Assembly (NCBI GenBank): GCA_016212345.1
Contig: JACRGM010000249.1
Location: 1-12,580 of the forward strand
From: Nitrospinota bacterium
GTDB taxonomy: Bacteria; Nitrospinota; Nitrospinia; SZUA-224
Direction: 5' to 3'
Length of the DNA: 12,580 nucleotides
Below the pieces are notes generated by a model, which saw nothing but the letters and a program-made list of their open reading frames with translations, did not search any database and was not told where the DNA came from. A program made the translations under genes and the position numbers. Every line of letters starts with the position of its first letter. The first letter of the stretch is position 1. Below are positions 1 through 7,131 of this stretch, piece after piece.

Positions 1-110
1 ACATATTAATAATATGCGCCCTTTGGTGCGCCTTGAAGACGAACCAAAATTCTGCGCCATATGTACAACTTATTTCTGCGCAGTGCCTTACTCGGATTTC
101 TCCCTCTAGC

Positions 111-140
111 CTTGTGTAATTTATTATCTGAAAATCTATA
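111..140 (-). repeat. Dispersed 30-nt repeat, copy A (just after the transketolase C-subunit stop)
   Basis: Read on the minus strand this 30-nt stretch begins TATAGATTTTCAGATAA and ends TAAATTACACAAG. It starts one base after the stop codon of the minus-strand transketolase gene. A plus-strand copy at 12475-12504 matches 28 of 30 positions, and a shorter copy at 1975-1994 matches 19 of 20. It has no clear hairpin, so it is not an intrinsic terminator. Role unknown. Confidence 0.75.
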
Positions 141-1088
141 TTATCCCCTTTTCATAGATATTACTTCCCTTACAGCCTTAATAATATCCCTTTCTGTCAG
201 ACCATAATGTTCTAAAAGTTCATCAGGTCTCCCAGACATCCCGAACTTATCTCTTATCCCTACCCTCTTCATAGGTATAGGATTATTCTCTACCAGTATC
301 TCTGCTACTGCACTCCCTAATCCATTTATAATAGAGTGTTCTTCTGCTGTAACGAGAGCCCCACTGACACTTGCAGCCTCAAGGATGGTATCGTTATCTA
401 GTGGTTTTATGGTTGAACTATTTATCACCCCGACATCTATTTTATCCTTTCGGATGGTATTTGCTGCATTTAATGCCTTATGAAGCATTAGACCACATGC
501 AATTATAGTCACATCCTTTCCAATATGACCATGAATCTTTGCCTTGCCTATCTCAAAACTACAATCCTCAGGGTATATCACAGGAAATTTTTCTCTCGAT
601 GTTCTAATATAAACTGGGCCTTTATGCCTTACTACTGCCAGAATAGCCGCCCTTGTCTCATAGCCATCTCCCGGGACAATAACCGTCATATTTGGGAGTA
701 CCCTCATTAGAGCGATATCTTCAATGCAGTGATGTGAGGCACCATCTTCTCCTACTGTTATGCCCCCATGACTTGCAACGATCTTTACATTCAGATTTGG
801 AATACAGATAGATTGTCTGATCTGTTCCCATGCCCTACCAGTAGCAAAGATGGCAAATGTATTGGCAAAGGGTATCTTATTTTCTATTGCAAAACCTGCT
901 GATGTTCCAATCATATCCTGTTCGGCAATCCCTATATTAAAAAATCTATGAGGAAATCTCTTGGCAAATTCAGATGTCCGTGTAGAACTCGATAGATCTG
1001 CGTCTAAAACAATAATATCCTTATTCTCCTCTCCTATCTCTGCTATGGTCTTCCCATATACATCCCTTGTTCCGAGCATTGTGATCAA
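141..1088 (-). CDS. Transketolase, C-terminal (pyrimidine-binding) subunit
   Basis: This is the C-terminal half of a split transketolase, which with the N-terminal subunit encoded just upstream would make a thiamine-diphosphate enzyme that moves two-carbon ketol units between pentose-phosphate and glycolytic sugars in the cytoplasm. The 315-residue protein carries the Pyr-domain signature FFNIGIAEQDM, where Glu56 is the residue expected to activate the cofactor. It also has the HGGITVGEDGASHH segment (about residues 107-120) and a C-terminal transketolase domain from about residue 190. The length matches free-standing C-subunits of archaea and many anaerobic bacteria. I chose the TTG start at 1088 because a good SD (AAGGAG) lies 7 nt before it; the next ATG, three codons on, is 16 nt from the SD. 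A 1-deoxyxylulose-5-phosphate synthase half is less likely given the pairing with an N-subunit. Confidence 0.93.
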   Translation of the reverse strand: MITMLGTRDVYGKTIAEIGEENKDIIVLDADLSSSTRTSEFAKRFPHRFFNIGIAEQDMIGTSAGFAIENKIPFANTFAIFATGRAWEQIRQSICIPNLNVKIVASHGGITVGEDGASHHCIEDIALMRVLPNMTVIVPGDGYETRAAILAVVRHKGPVYIRTSREKFPVIYPEDCSFEIGKAKIHGHIGKDVTIIACGLMLHKALNAANTIRKDKIDVGVINSSTIKPLDNDTILEAASVSGALVTAEEHSIINGLGSAVAEILVENNPIPMKRVGIRDKFGMSGRPDELLEHYGLTERDIIKAVREVISMKRG

Positions 1089-1095
1089 GAAAAAA

Positions 1096-1101
1096 CTCCT
1101 T
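1096..1101 (-). promoter_or_regulatory. SD that selects a TTG start for the transketolase C-subunit
   Basis: On the minus strand AAGGAG lies 7 nt upstream of TTG at 1088 and overlaps the TAA stop (1100-1102) of the upstream N-subunit gene. The spacing favours TTG over the ATG at 1079. The overlap suggests translational coupling, which would help keep the two subunits in equal amounts. Confidence 0.75.
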
Positions 1102-1930
1102 ATATAGATTTCAATTCTTTCAATCCCTTTTCCAACTCATCCCATGTGGGTGGAATACCGTGATATTCTACCTTTCCCTCCATAAATGAGACACCCTTTC
1201 CCTTTATAGTGTGGGCAATAATTATTGTTGGCTTACCTATGACCTTTTCGGCCTCATTCAGAGAGGAAAGTATCTCTTCGAATTTATGCCCATCAATCTC
1301 TATAACATTCCACCCAAAGGCCTTCCACTTGTCTGGAAGGGGATCAATAGACATAATATCACTAACACGACCATCTATCTGCAGTCCGTTGTTGTCCAAT
1401 ATTGCACAGAGGTTATCTATCTTGTAATGTGATGCTGTCATCGCTGACTCCCATATCTGTCCTTCCTGCACCTCACCATCCCCTAACATGACATAGATTC
1501 TCCTCTTCTTATTGTTTATCTTTGATGCTAATGCAATACCATTTGCCTGAGAGAGACCCTGTCCAAGAGACCCTGTAGAGACATCTATACCAGGAGTAAC
1601 CCCTCTCATAGGATGCCCCTGAAGGATACTCCCCAACTTCCTCAGTCTGAGGAAATTATCTATGCTGAAGTATCCACATCTCCCTAAGACCGCATAAAGG
1701 GCAGGAACAGCATGCCCCTTAGATAATACAAATATATCCCTTTCCTCCCATTTAGGATTATTAGGATCATGTCGCATCTTTGAAAAGAATAATGCGGTTA
1801 AGATGTCGGCAGTCGAAAGAGAACCCCCTGTATGGCCTGAACCTGCCTCTGTTAACATCTTTAATATATCGATCCTTATCTGTACAGCGATCCTTTCTAG
1901 CTCTTTAATCTCTTTAATACTCTTAATCAT
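1100..1930 (-). CDS. Transketolase, N-terminal (ThDP/Mg-binding) subunit
   Basis: This is the N-terminal, diphosphate-binding half of the split transketolase. The 276-residue protein shows the family's landmarks in order: GSGHTGGSLS with His33, SKGHAVPALY with His73, the GQGHPMRG-like stretch near residue 105, the ThDP/Mg motif beginning G150-D-G-E and closing with the N180-N181 pair, and His257 in the VEYHGIPP segment. These are the usual phosphate-, cofactor- and substrate-contacting positions. It lacks the Pyr and C-terminal domains, which are supplied by the next gene 11 nt downstream, so the two form an operon. A promoter of sigma-70 type lies directly upstream. The predicted transcription start is only about 10 nt before the ATG and no convincing SD is visible, so the message may have a very short leader. 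Confidence 0.93.
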   Translation of the reverse strand: MIKSIKEIKELERIAVQIRIDILKMLTEAGSGHTGGSLSTADILTALFFSKMRHDPNNPKWEERDIFVLSKGHAVPALYAVLGRCGYFSIDNFLRLRKLGSILQGHPMRGVTPGIDVSTGSLGQGLSQANGIALASKINNKKRRIYVMLGDGEVQEGQIWESAMTASHYKIDNLCAILDNNGLQIDGRVSDIMSIDPLPDKWKAFGWNVIEIDGHKFEEILSSLNEAEKVIGKPTIIIAHTIKGKGVSFMEGKVEYHGIPPTWDELEKGLKELKSI

Positions 1931-1947
1931 ACTTAAAAATGTACCTT

Positions 1948-1976
1948 ACAATACACTATAATAGATTGAATGTCAA
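1948..1976 (-). promoter_or_regulatory. Sigma-70-like promoter for the transketolase operon
   Basis: On the minus strand TTGACA (1976-1971, perfect consensus) is followed after 17 nt by TATTGT (1953-1948, 4 of 6). Transcription would start near 1941, about 10 nt before the ATG. The -35 box overlaps the edge of the 1975-1994 repeat copy by two bases. Confidence 0.6.
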
Positions 1977-1994
1977 TTTGTTATCTGAAAATCT
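1975..1994 (+). repeat. Dispersed repeat, copy B; direct repeat with 118-137
   Basis: The 20 nt here match 118-137 at 19 positions, including the uninterrupted 14-mer TTATCTGAAAATCT, in the same orientation. The two copies bracket the transketolase gene pair. On the minus strand this is a shortened copy of the 30-nt repeat also present at 111-140 and 12475-12504. Confidence 0.7.
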
Positions 1995-2067
1995 GGAGGG
2001 TGAGAAATTTGATCATCTTTAATCTTTCAATATTATATTATATCTATGATACCTGAAAATAGTTATT

Positions 2068-2096
2068 TTGTCAATATTTACTATCTTCAATTTACT
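2068..2096 (+). promoter_or_regulatory. Candidate uvrA promoter
   Basis: TTGTCA (2068-2073, 5 of 6) and TTTACT (2091-2096, 4 of 6) are 17 nt apart and would start transcription about 45 nt before uvrA. A second candidate is TTGATC (2009-2014) with TATTAT (2031-2036), spaced 16 nt. I cannot choose between them. No LexA-type operator of the E. coli or Bacillus consensus was recognised. Confidence 0.35.
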
Positions 2097-2103
2097 ATCT
2101 TCA
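2076..2103 (+). repeat. Perfect 14-nt tandem repeat upstream of uvrA
   Basis: ATTTACTATCTTCA occurs twice back to back (2076-2089 and 2090-2103), overlapping the candidate -10 box of uvrA. It could be a duplicated operator half-site or a simple slippage product. Confidence 0.8.
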
Positions 2104-2148
2104 GGAATTATGGTATGTTAATCAAGGGTGCACACACTGAAGATGTCT

Positions 2149-4986
2149 ATGTCTGCTGAGAAGATCATTATTAAGGGTGCCAGAGAGCACAATCTGAAAA
2201 ATATAGATTTAGAAATCCCAAGAAATAAATTAGTGGTTATTACTGGGCTAAGTGGATCTGGTAAATCCTCCCTTGCCTTTGATACCATTTATGCTGAAGG
2301 GCAGAGGAGGTATGTGGAGTCTCTGTCTGCTTATGCCCGACAATTTCTTGAACAGATGGAAAAACCCGATGTTGATTACATAGAAGGACTCTCTCCTGCT
2401 ATATCTATAGAACAGAAGACCTCGAGCAAGAATCCGCGATCTACTGTTGGTACTATAACAGAGATCTATGATTATCTGAGACTCCTTTTTGCAAGGGTAG
2501 GGAGGGTCCACTGTTACAGATGTGGGAGGGAGATAACCTCACAGACAGTACAACAGATGGTTGATCAGATTATGGGATTTTCATCAGGAAGGAATATCCA
2601 TATCCTCTCTCCTATTGTAATAGGAAGAAAAGGTGAATACAAAAAGGAGTTTGCTGAATTACAGAGAAAGGGATTTGTAAGGGTAAGGATTGATGGTGTA
2701 ATGTGGGAAGTTGGCGAAGATATTGAATTAGATAAGAATAAGAAACATGATATTGAGGTAGTAGTTGATAGATTGATAATCAAAGATGGTATAAATAGTC
2801 GTCTATCCGATTCTATAGAGTTGGCTTTGAAACTCTCTGAAGGGGTAGTGATTGTCAGTATAACAGATAATGATAAAAAACGACATGGAACAAAGAAAGA
2901 GCTCCTTTTTAGTGAGAAATCTGCCTGTATTAAATGTGGTATAAGCTATCCAGCAATGGAACCACGCATGTTCTCATTTAATAGCCCTCATGGTGCCTGC
3001 CGTGTCTGTAGTGGACTTGGGACAAGAATGAATATAGATCCTGATCTTGTGGTTCCGGATTCTAGTAAATCGTTAAGGGATGGTGCAATAAAACCTTGGG
3101 AAAAGAAGAAGTCAATCTATTTTTATCAGATATTAGAGAGAATTGCAGATCATTATCATTTTGATCTCAATACCCCATTTAATAACTTAAGTAAAGAGGT
3201 TCAAGATGTATTGCTCTATGGTTCAGGTAATGAAGAGATTAAGTTCTCCTCCTATGAGGGAAATAGCCAACACTTTTATTATCGTGTATTTGAAGGGGTT
3301 ATAAATACACTTGAGAGGAAGCATAGGGAGGCCGACTCTTTATATGAGAGTGAGGAGATAGAGCGATATATGAATATCTCACCATGCCCAGAGTGTAATG
3401 GCACACGTCTGCGCAAGGAGAGTCTTGCTGTTAAGGTGGGGGGGGGATCTATTGCTGATATTACCAGGCTTTCTATTAGCGAGGCCATAAGGTTTTTCTC
3501 AGATATCTCCCTGAAAGAACAAGAGTGGATGATCGCTGAAAGGATATTAAAAGAGATAAAGGATCGTCTGCAATTTCTGCGTGATGTGGGGTTGGATTAC
3601 CTTACTCTGGAGAGGTCATTCACTTCCCTTTCAGGAGGGGAGGGGCAGAGGATACGATTAGCAACACAGATTGGATCTAATCTTGTTGGGGTCCTCTACA
3701 TCCTAGATGAACCGAGCATTGGACTTCATCAGCGAGATAATAAAAGACTTCTTAATACCCTGAAGAGGTTAAGAGATATAGGGAATACAATCATTGTTGT
3801 AGAACATGACAGAGAGACTATACTCTCTGCTGATTATGTTGTAGACCTTGGTCCTGGGGCTGGGATTATTGGTGGGGAGGTTGTCTCAGCAGGTAGCCCT
3901 GAGGCCATATTAAAGGATAAGAATTCCCTGACAGGGAGATATCTATCAGGGGATTTATCTATCCCTGTACCTAAAAGGCGGAGGCATGGGAATGGGAGCT
4001 ATCTTAAGATTATTAATGCAAGTCATAACAATCTTAAGAATATCGATGTTCATATCCCCTTAGGGTGTTTTACATGTATAACAGGTGTCTCAGGTTCTGG
4101 AAAGAGTACCCTTTTAATTGATATCCTTTATAAAGCCTTTGCCCAAAGGTTGTGGCGGTCAATAGATAGACCTGGGAGGTTCGGAGGTATCCAGGGGGTA
4201 GAATATATAGATAAGGTGATTGATATAGATCAATCTCCAATCGGGCGTACCCCCCGTTCTAATTCAGCGACATATACAGGGGTCTTTTCGTTCATCCGGG
4301 AGCTATTTTCACAGGTACCTGAATCAAGAAAAAGAGGGTATAAGATGGGAAGATTTAGCTTTAATGTCAAAGGGGGGAGGTGTGAGGCGTGTAGTGGAGA
4401 TGGGATAATAAAGATAGAGATGCATTTTTTACCTGATATCTATATCCCCTGCGATGTATGCAAGGGGAGGAGGTTTAATAGGGAGACATTGGAGATAAGG
4501 TATAAAGGTAAGAATATTGCGGATATGCTTGATATAACTGTTAAGGAGGCATTAGAATTTTTTGGGAATATTCCAAGGATAAGATCAAGGCTTGAAACCA
4601 TTAGTGATGTGGGTCTAGGTTATATCAAACTTGGACAGTCTGCTACTACACTATCTGGGGGTGAGGCCCAGAGGGTTAAACTCTCTAAAGAATTAAGTAA
4701 GAGTAGTACGGGGCGGACCCTTTATATCCTGGATGAGCCTACGACTGGTCTACACTTTGCTGATATCCAGAATCTCCTTAATGTCCTTAACCGTCTTACT
4801 GATCAGGGAAATACTGTGATTGTTATAGAGCACAATATGGATGTAATAAAGACCGCAGATTACATTATAGATCTGGGCCCTGAAGGTGGGGAAAAGGGGG
4901 GAGAGATTGTTGCTATTGGAACCCCTGAGGAGGTTGCCTATGTCCCAAATTCCTATACGGGTCAATTTTTGCGAGAGGTGTTATAG
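2149..4986 (+). CDS. uvrA: UvrABC excinuclease subunit A
   Basis: UvrA is the ATP-dependent damage sensor of nucleotide excision repair. As a dimer it loads UvrB at distorted DNA in the cytoplasm. The protein (945 residues from this start; E. coli UvrA is 940) shows the full duplicated ABC architecture. Walker A is GLSGSGKSS near residue 33, followed by RRYVESLSAYARQF, a cysteine pair CYRC, CIKC with a later CRVC, the first signature SLSGGEGQR and Walker B LYILDEPSIGLHQ. The second half has Walker A GVSGSGKST, the CEAC/CDVC zinc module, TLSGGEAQR and LYILDEPTTGLH. ATG 2149 gives the family-like start MSAEKIIIKGAREHN; ATG 2143 and GTG 2128 are in-frame alternatives, and GTG 2128 overlaps the only AAGGG. 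trpE begins 12 nt after the stop, so the two are probably co-transcribed. Confidence 0.97.
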   Translation: MSAEKIIIKGAREHNLKNIDLEIPRNKLVVITGLSGSGKSSLAFDTIYAEGQRRYVESLSAYARQFLEQMEKPDVDYIEGLSPAISIEQKTSSKNPRSTVGTITEIYDYLRLLFARVGRVHCYRCGREITSQTVQQMVDQIMGFSSGRNIHILSPIVIGRKGEYKKEFAELQRKGFVRVRIDGVMWEVGEDIELDKNKKHDIEVVVDRLIIKDGINSRLSDSIELALKLSEGVVIVSITDNDKKRHGTKKELLFSEKSACIKCGISYPAMEPRMFSFNSPHGACRVCSGLGTRMNIDPDLVVPDSSKSLRDGAIKPWEKKKSIYFYQILERIADHYHFDLNTPFNNLSKEVQDVLLYGSGNEEIKFSSYEGNSQHFYYRVFEGVINTLERKHREADSLYESEEIERYMNISPCPECNGTRLRKESLAVKVGGGSIADITRLSISEAIRFFSDISLKEQEWMIAERILKEIKDRLQFLRDVGLDYLTLERSFTSLSGGEGQRIRLATQIGSNLVGVLYILDEPSIGLHQRDNKRLLNTLKRLRDIGNTIIVVEHDRETILSADYVVDLGPGAGIIGGEVVSAGSPEAILKDKNSLTGRYLSGDLSIPVPKRRRHGNGSYLKIINASHNNLKNIDVHIPLGCFTCITGVSGSGKSTLLIDILYKAFAQRLWRSIDRPGRFGGIQGVEYIDKVIDIDQSPIGRTPRSNSATYTGVFSFIRELFSQVPESRKRGYKMGRFSFNVKGGRCEACSGDGIIKIEMHFLPDIYIPCDVCKGRRFNRETLEIRYKGKNIADMLDITVKEALEFFGNIPRIRSRLETISDVGLGYIKLGQSATTLSGGEAQRVKLSKELSKSSTGRTLYILDEPTTGLHFADIQNLLNVLNRLTDQGNTVIVIEHNMDVIKTADYIIDLGPEGGEKGGEIVAIGTPEEVAYVPNSYTGQFLREVL
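3438..3446 (+). repeat. G9 homopolymer inside uvrA
   Basis: Nine consecutive G bases encode part of the Val-Gly-Gly-Gly stretch in the first half of UvrA. Gain or loss of one G would shift the frame and destroy the protein. The frame is intact here. Confidence 0.9.
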
Positions 4987-4998
4987 ATTTTCGATTTT

Positions 4999-6525
4999 AT
5001 GTACTATCCATCATTTGATCTTTTCAGAGAGAAATCAAAGGAGGGGAATCTTATCCCTGTCTATCGAGAGATACTGGCTGATTTAGAGACCCCTGTATCT
5101 GCCTTTTTGAAGATAGATAAAGGAGAGTACTCCTTCCTTCTGGAGAGTGTAGAGGGTGGTGAAAAGTGGGCTAGGTACTGCTTTCTTGGTGTAGAGCCAT
5201 CAATAGTATTTATGAGTAAAGGGAAAGAGATCCGGATAATAAGAGATGGCGATGTTGAAGAATTTACAGTCGATAAGGATCCACTCGATTCTCTTAAGAG
5301 GCTTATGTCTGAGTATAGATATGTAGAGACAGAAGGTATTCCTAGATTCTTTGGAGGGGCGGTAGGATATATAGGTTATGATATAATCAGGTTCTTTGAG
5401 GAGCTACCTGAAAAGGCGAAGGATGATCTAAAGATCCCTGATTCGGTCTTTATTATTACAGATACTATATTGATCTTTGATAATGTAACTCAGAAGATAA
5501 AGATTGTCTCAAATGCCCATATCACTGATGGGAATCTACAAGATATTTATAATAATGCTAAAGAAAAGATAGATTCTATTATCTTAAGACTAAAGGAACC
5601 CTTAAGAAGGGATATAGCCATTAAGGGGGTTAAGGGGGATAATAAAAGAAGGGATGTTCTCAAGACAACATCTAATATATCCAGGGAAGGGTTTGAAAAG
5701 GTGGTCTTAAGATCAAAGAGATATATAAGAGATGGTGATATTATCCAGGTTGTCCTCTCACAGAGATTAAAAACCAGGATCAATGGAGACCCTTTTAATA
5801 TATACAGGGCTCTCAGGACAATAAATCCTTCCCCTTATATGTATTATCTTAAGCTTGGAGATATGAATATTATAGGTTCATCCCCTGAGGTCCTTGTGAG
5901 ATTGGATAGAGGTCAAGTAGAACTACGCCCTATTGCTGGGACACGGAGACGGGGGGCAACAGAATCTGAGGACATTAAACTGGCTGAAGAGCTCCTTAAT
6001 GATTCCAAGGAGAAGGCAGAACATATCATGCTTGTAGATCTTGGAAGAAATGATCTGGGACGGGTTGCAAAGATCAAGAGTGTCGAGGTCAATGAATTAA
6101 TGGTAATAGAAAGGTATTCCCATGTTATGCATATAGTATCAAATATCAGGGGGGATATTGAAGAAGGGCTTGACTGTTTTGATGTTATAAGAGCAACCTT
6201 TCCAGCAGGTACTGTTTCAGGGGCGCCAAAGATAAGGGCAATGGAGATCATTGAGGAACTTGAACCGACAAGAAGGGGACTATATGCAGGTGCTGTTGGC
6301 TATTTTAGTTTTTCTGGCAATATGGATATGGCCATAGCGATCCGAACTATTATCATCAAGGATAAAACAGCCTATCTCGGTATTGGTGCAGGAATAGTAG
6401 CTGATTCTAAACCGGCTAATGAATACGAAGAGACAATGAACAAAGGTAAGGCACTACTGAAGGCCATTGAGATGGCTGAGAGATATCTGGGGGAAGTCTA
6501 TGATATTGATGATAGACAATTATGA
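4999..6525 (+). CDS. trpE: Anthranilate synthase component I
   Basis: TrpE converts chorismate to anthranilate, the first committed step of tryptophan synthesis, using ammonia passed from the TrpG glutaminase. The 508-residue protein has the normal length and both regions: an N-terminal Anth_synt_I_N domain with the tryptophan feedback motif LLES (residues 47-50) and a chorismate-binding domain with PIAGTRRRG (311-319), HIMLVDLGRNDLGRV, PAGTVSGAPKIRAMEII (from about 402) and GAGIVADS. No disrupting change is visible, so feedback inhibition and catalysis should be intact. The linker between the domains (near residues 205-217) is rich in Lys/Gly and contains an in-frame 9-nt tandem repeat. The SD is weak, which suggests coupling to uvrA 12 nt upstream. 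Its stop overlaps the start of trpG by 26 nt, the usual TrpE-TrpG coupling. Confidence 0.96.
   Translation: MYYPSFDLFREKSKEGNLIPVYREILADLETPVSAFLKIDKGEYSFLLESVEGGEKWARYCFLGVEPSIVFMSKGKEIRIIRDGDVEEFTVDKDPLDSLKRLMSEYRYVETEGIPRFFGGAVGYIGYDIIRFFEELPEKAKDDLKIPDSVFIITDTILIFDNVTQKIKIVSNAHITDGNLQDIYNNAKEKIDSIILRLKEPLRRDIAIKGVKGDNKRRDVLKTTSNISREGFEKVVLRSKRYIRDGDIIQVVLSQRLKTRINGDPFNIYRALRTINPSPYMYYLKLGDMNIIGSSPEVLVRLDRGQVELRPIAGTRRRGATESEDIKLAEELLNDSKEKAEHIMLVDLGRNDLGRVAKIKSVEVNELMVIERYSHVMHIVSNIRGDIEEGLDCFDVIRATFPAGTVSGAPKIRAMEIIEELEPTRRGLYAGAVGYFSFSGNMDMAIAIRTIIIKDKTAYLGIGAGIVADSKPANEYEETMNKGKALLKAIEMAERYLGEVYDIDDRQL
5621..5638 (+). repeat. 9-nt tandem repeat in the trpE linker
   Basis: TTAAGGGGG is repeated twice in direct succession, coding for a KGVKG stretch between the two TrpE domains. 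Just upstream, CCCTTAAGAAGGG (5600-5612) can form a 5-bp hairpin. Both lie in a tolerant linker and keep the reading frame. Confidence 0.7.
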
Positions 6526-7129
6526 TTAATTTACCTATAATCTTGTTCAGTATCTGGGGGAATTAGGAGAGGAATTAAAGGTAGTTCGTAATGATAAGAT
6601 TGACATCTCCCAGATTGAGAGGTTAAAGCCTGAGAGGATTGTTATCTCTCCAGGCCCATGTACACCTAAAGAGGCAGGTATTTCTGTAGATGTTATTAAA
6701 CATTTTGCAGGGAGGATACCCATACTAGGTGTATGCCTAGGACATCAGTCCATCGGCTATGCCTTTGGGGGTGAGATAGTCAAGGCCAAGAAACTGATGC
6801 ATGGAAAGACCTCAATGATATATCATGATAACAAGACCATCTTTAAGGATTTGCCAAATCCCTTTGAGGCAACTCGTTATCATTCTCTGATTATAAAGAG
6901 AGAGACCATTCCTGAGTGTCTTGAGATAACTGCTGAGACAATTGAATCACCCCCACACGGCTTCCCCCCTCAGTGGGGAGGTGATGTATTGAGGGAGGTA
7001 TTTTCAGGGGAAAAAGAGATTATGGGTGTCAGACATAAGGAATATCTGATAGAAGGCGTTCAGTTCCATCCAGAATCTATTCTTACAAAGGTGGGGAAGG
7101 ATCTTCTAAGAAATTTTTTGGAGTTGTAA
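6500..7129 (+). pseudogene. trpG: Anthranilate synthase glutaminase component with an in-frame TAA at codon 10
   Basis: This frame encodes a class I glutamine amidotransferase that would feed ammonia to TrpE. It starts MILMIDNYD, then TAA (6527-6529) stands where the family has Ser in IDNYDSFTYNLVQYL. The frame then runs open and well conserved to 7129. The catalytic Cys79 (GVCLGHQ), His190 and Glu192 (GVQFHPES) are all present, as is ISPGPCTP. No ATG, GTG or TTG occurs in frame between the stop and ATG 6797, and that ATG lies after the catalytic Cys, so a restart product would be inactive. The frame is 209 codons against about 190 for the family. The surplus is a roughly 20-residue insertion before EIMGVRHKEY, coded by a palindrome. 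The start overlaps trpE by 26 nt. A recent nonsense mutation, a sequencing error or readthrough would all fit; TAA ends other genes here, so code reassignment is unlikely. Confidence 0.88.
6946..6985 (+). repeat. Palindromic in-frame insertion inside trpG
   Basis: ATCACCCCCAC (6946-6956) is inversely repeated as GTGGGGAGGTGAT (6973-6985) with a 2-nt bulge and a 16-nt loop. The hairpin sits in the part of TrpG that has no counterpart in usual family members (residues SPPHGFPPQWGGDVLREVFSG) and keeps the frame. This resembles the way palindromic elements are carried inside Rickettsia genes, but no homology to those is claimed. Confidence 0.65.
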
Positions 7130-7131
7130 AG

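Noticed and set aside
1..110. Possible partial gene at the left edge: plus frame open from 2 to TAG at 107-109 (ends CAICTTYFCAVPYSDFSL), or minus frame from ATG at 60 running off the edge (MAQNFGSSSRRTKGRI).
   Set aside because: Both are too short to recognise, they contradict each other, and no convincing SD or family motif supports either.
1209..1432. Small plus-strand open frames across the transketolase genes and others opposite uvrA, trpE, trpD and the GH57 gene.
   Set aside because: They are shadows of well-conserved genes on the other strand or frame, without SD or recognisable protein features.
6797..7129. A separate short gene starting at ATG 6797.
   Set aside because: It is the C-terminal half of the trpG frame, lacks the catalytic Cys and has no SD; it is covered by the trpG pseudogene entry.
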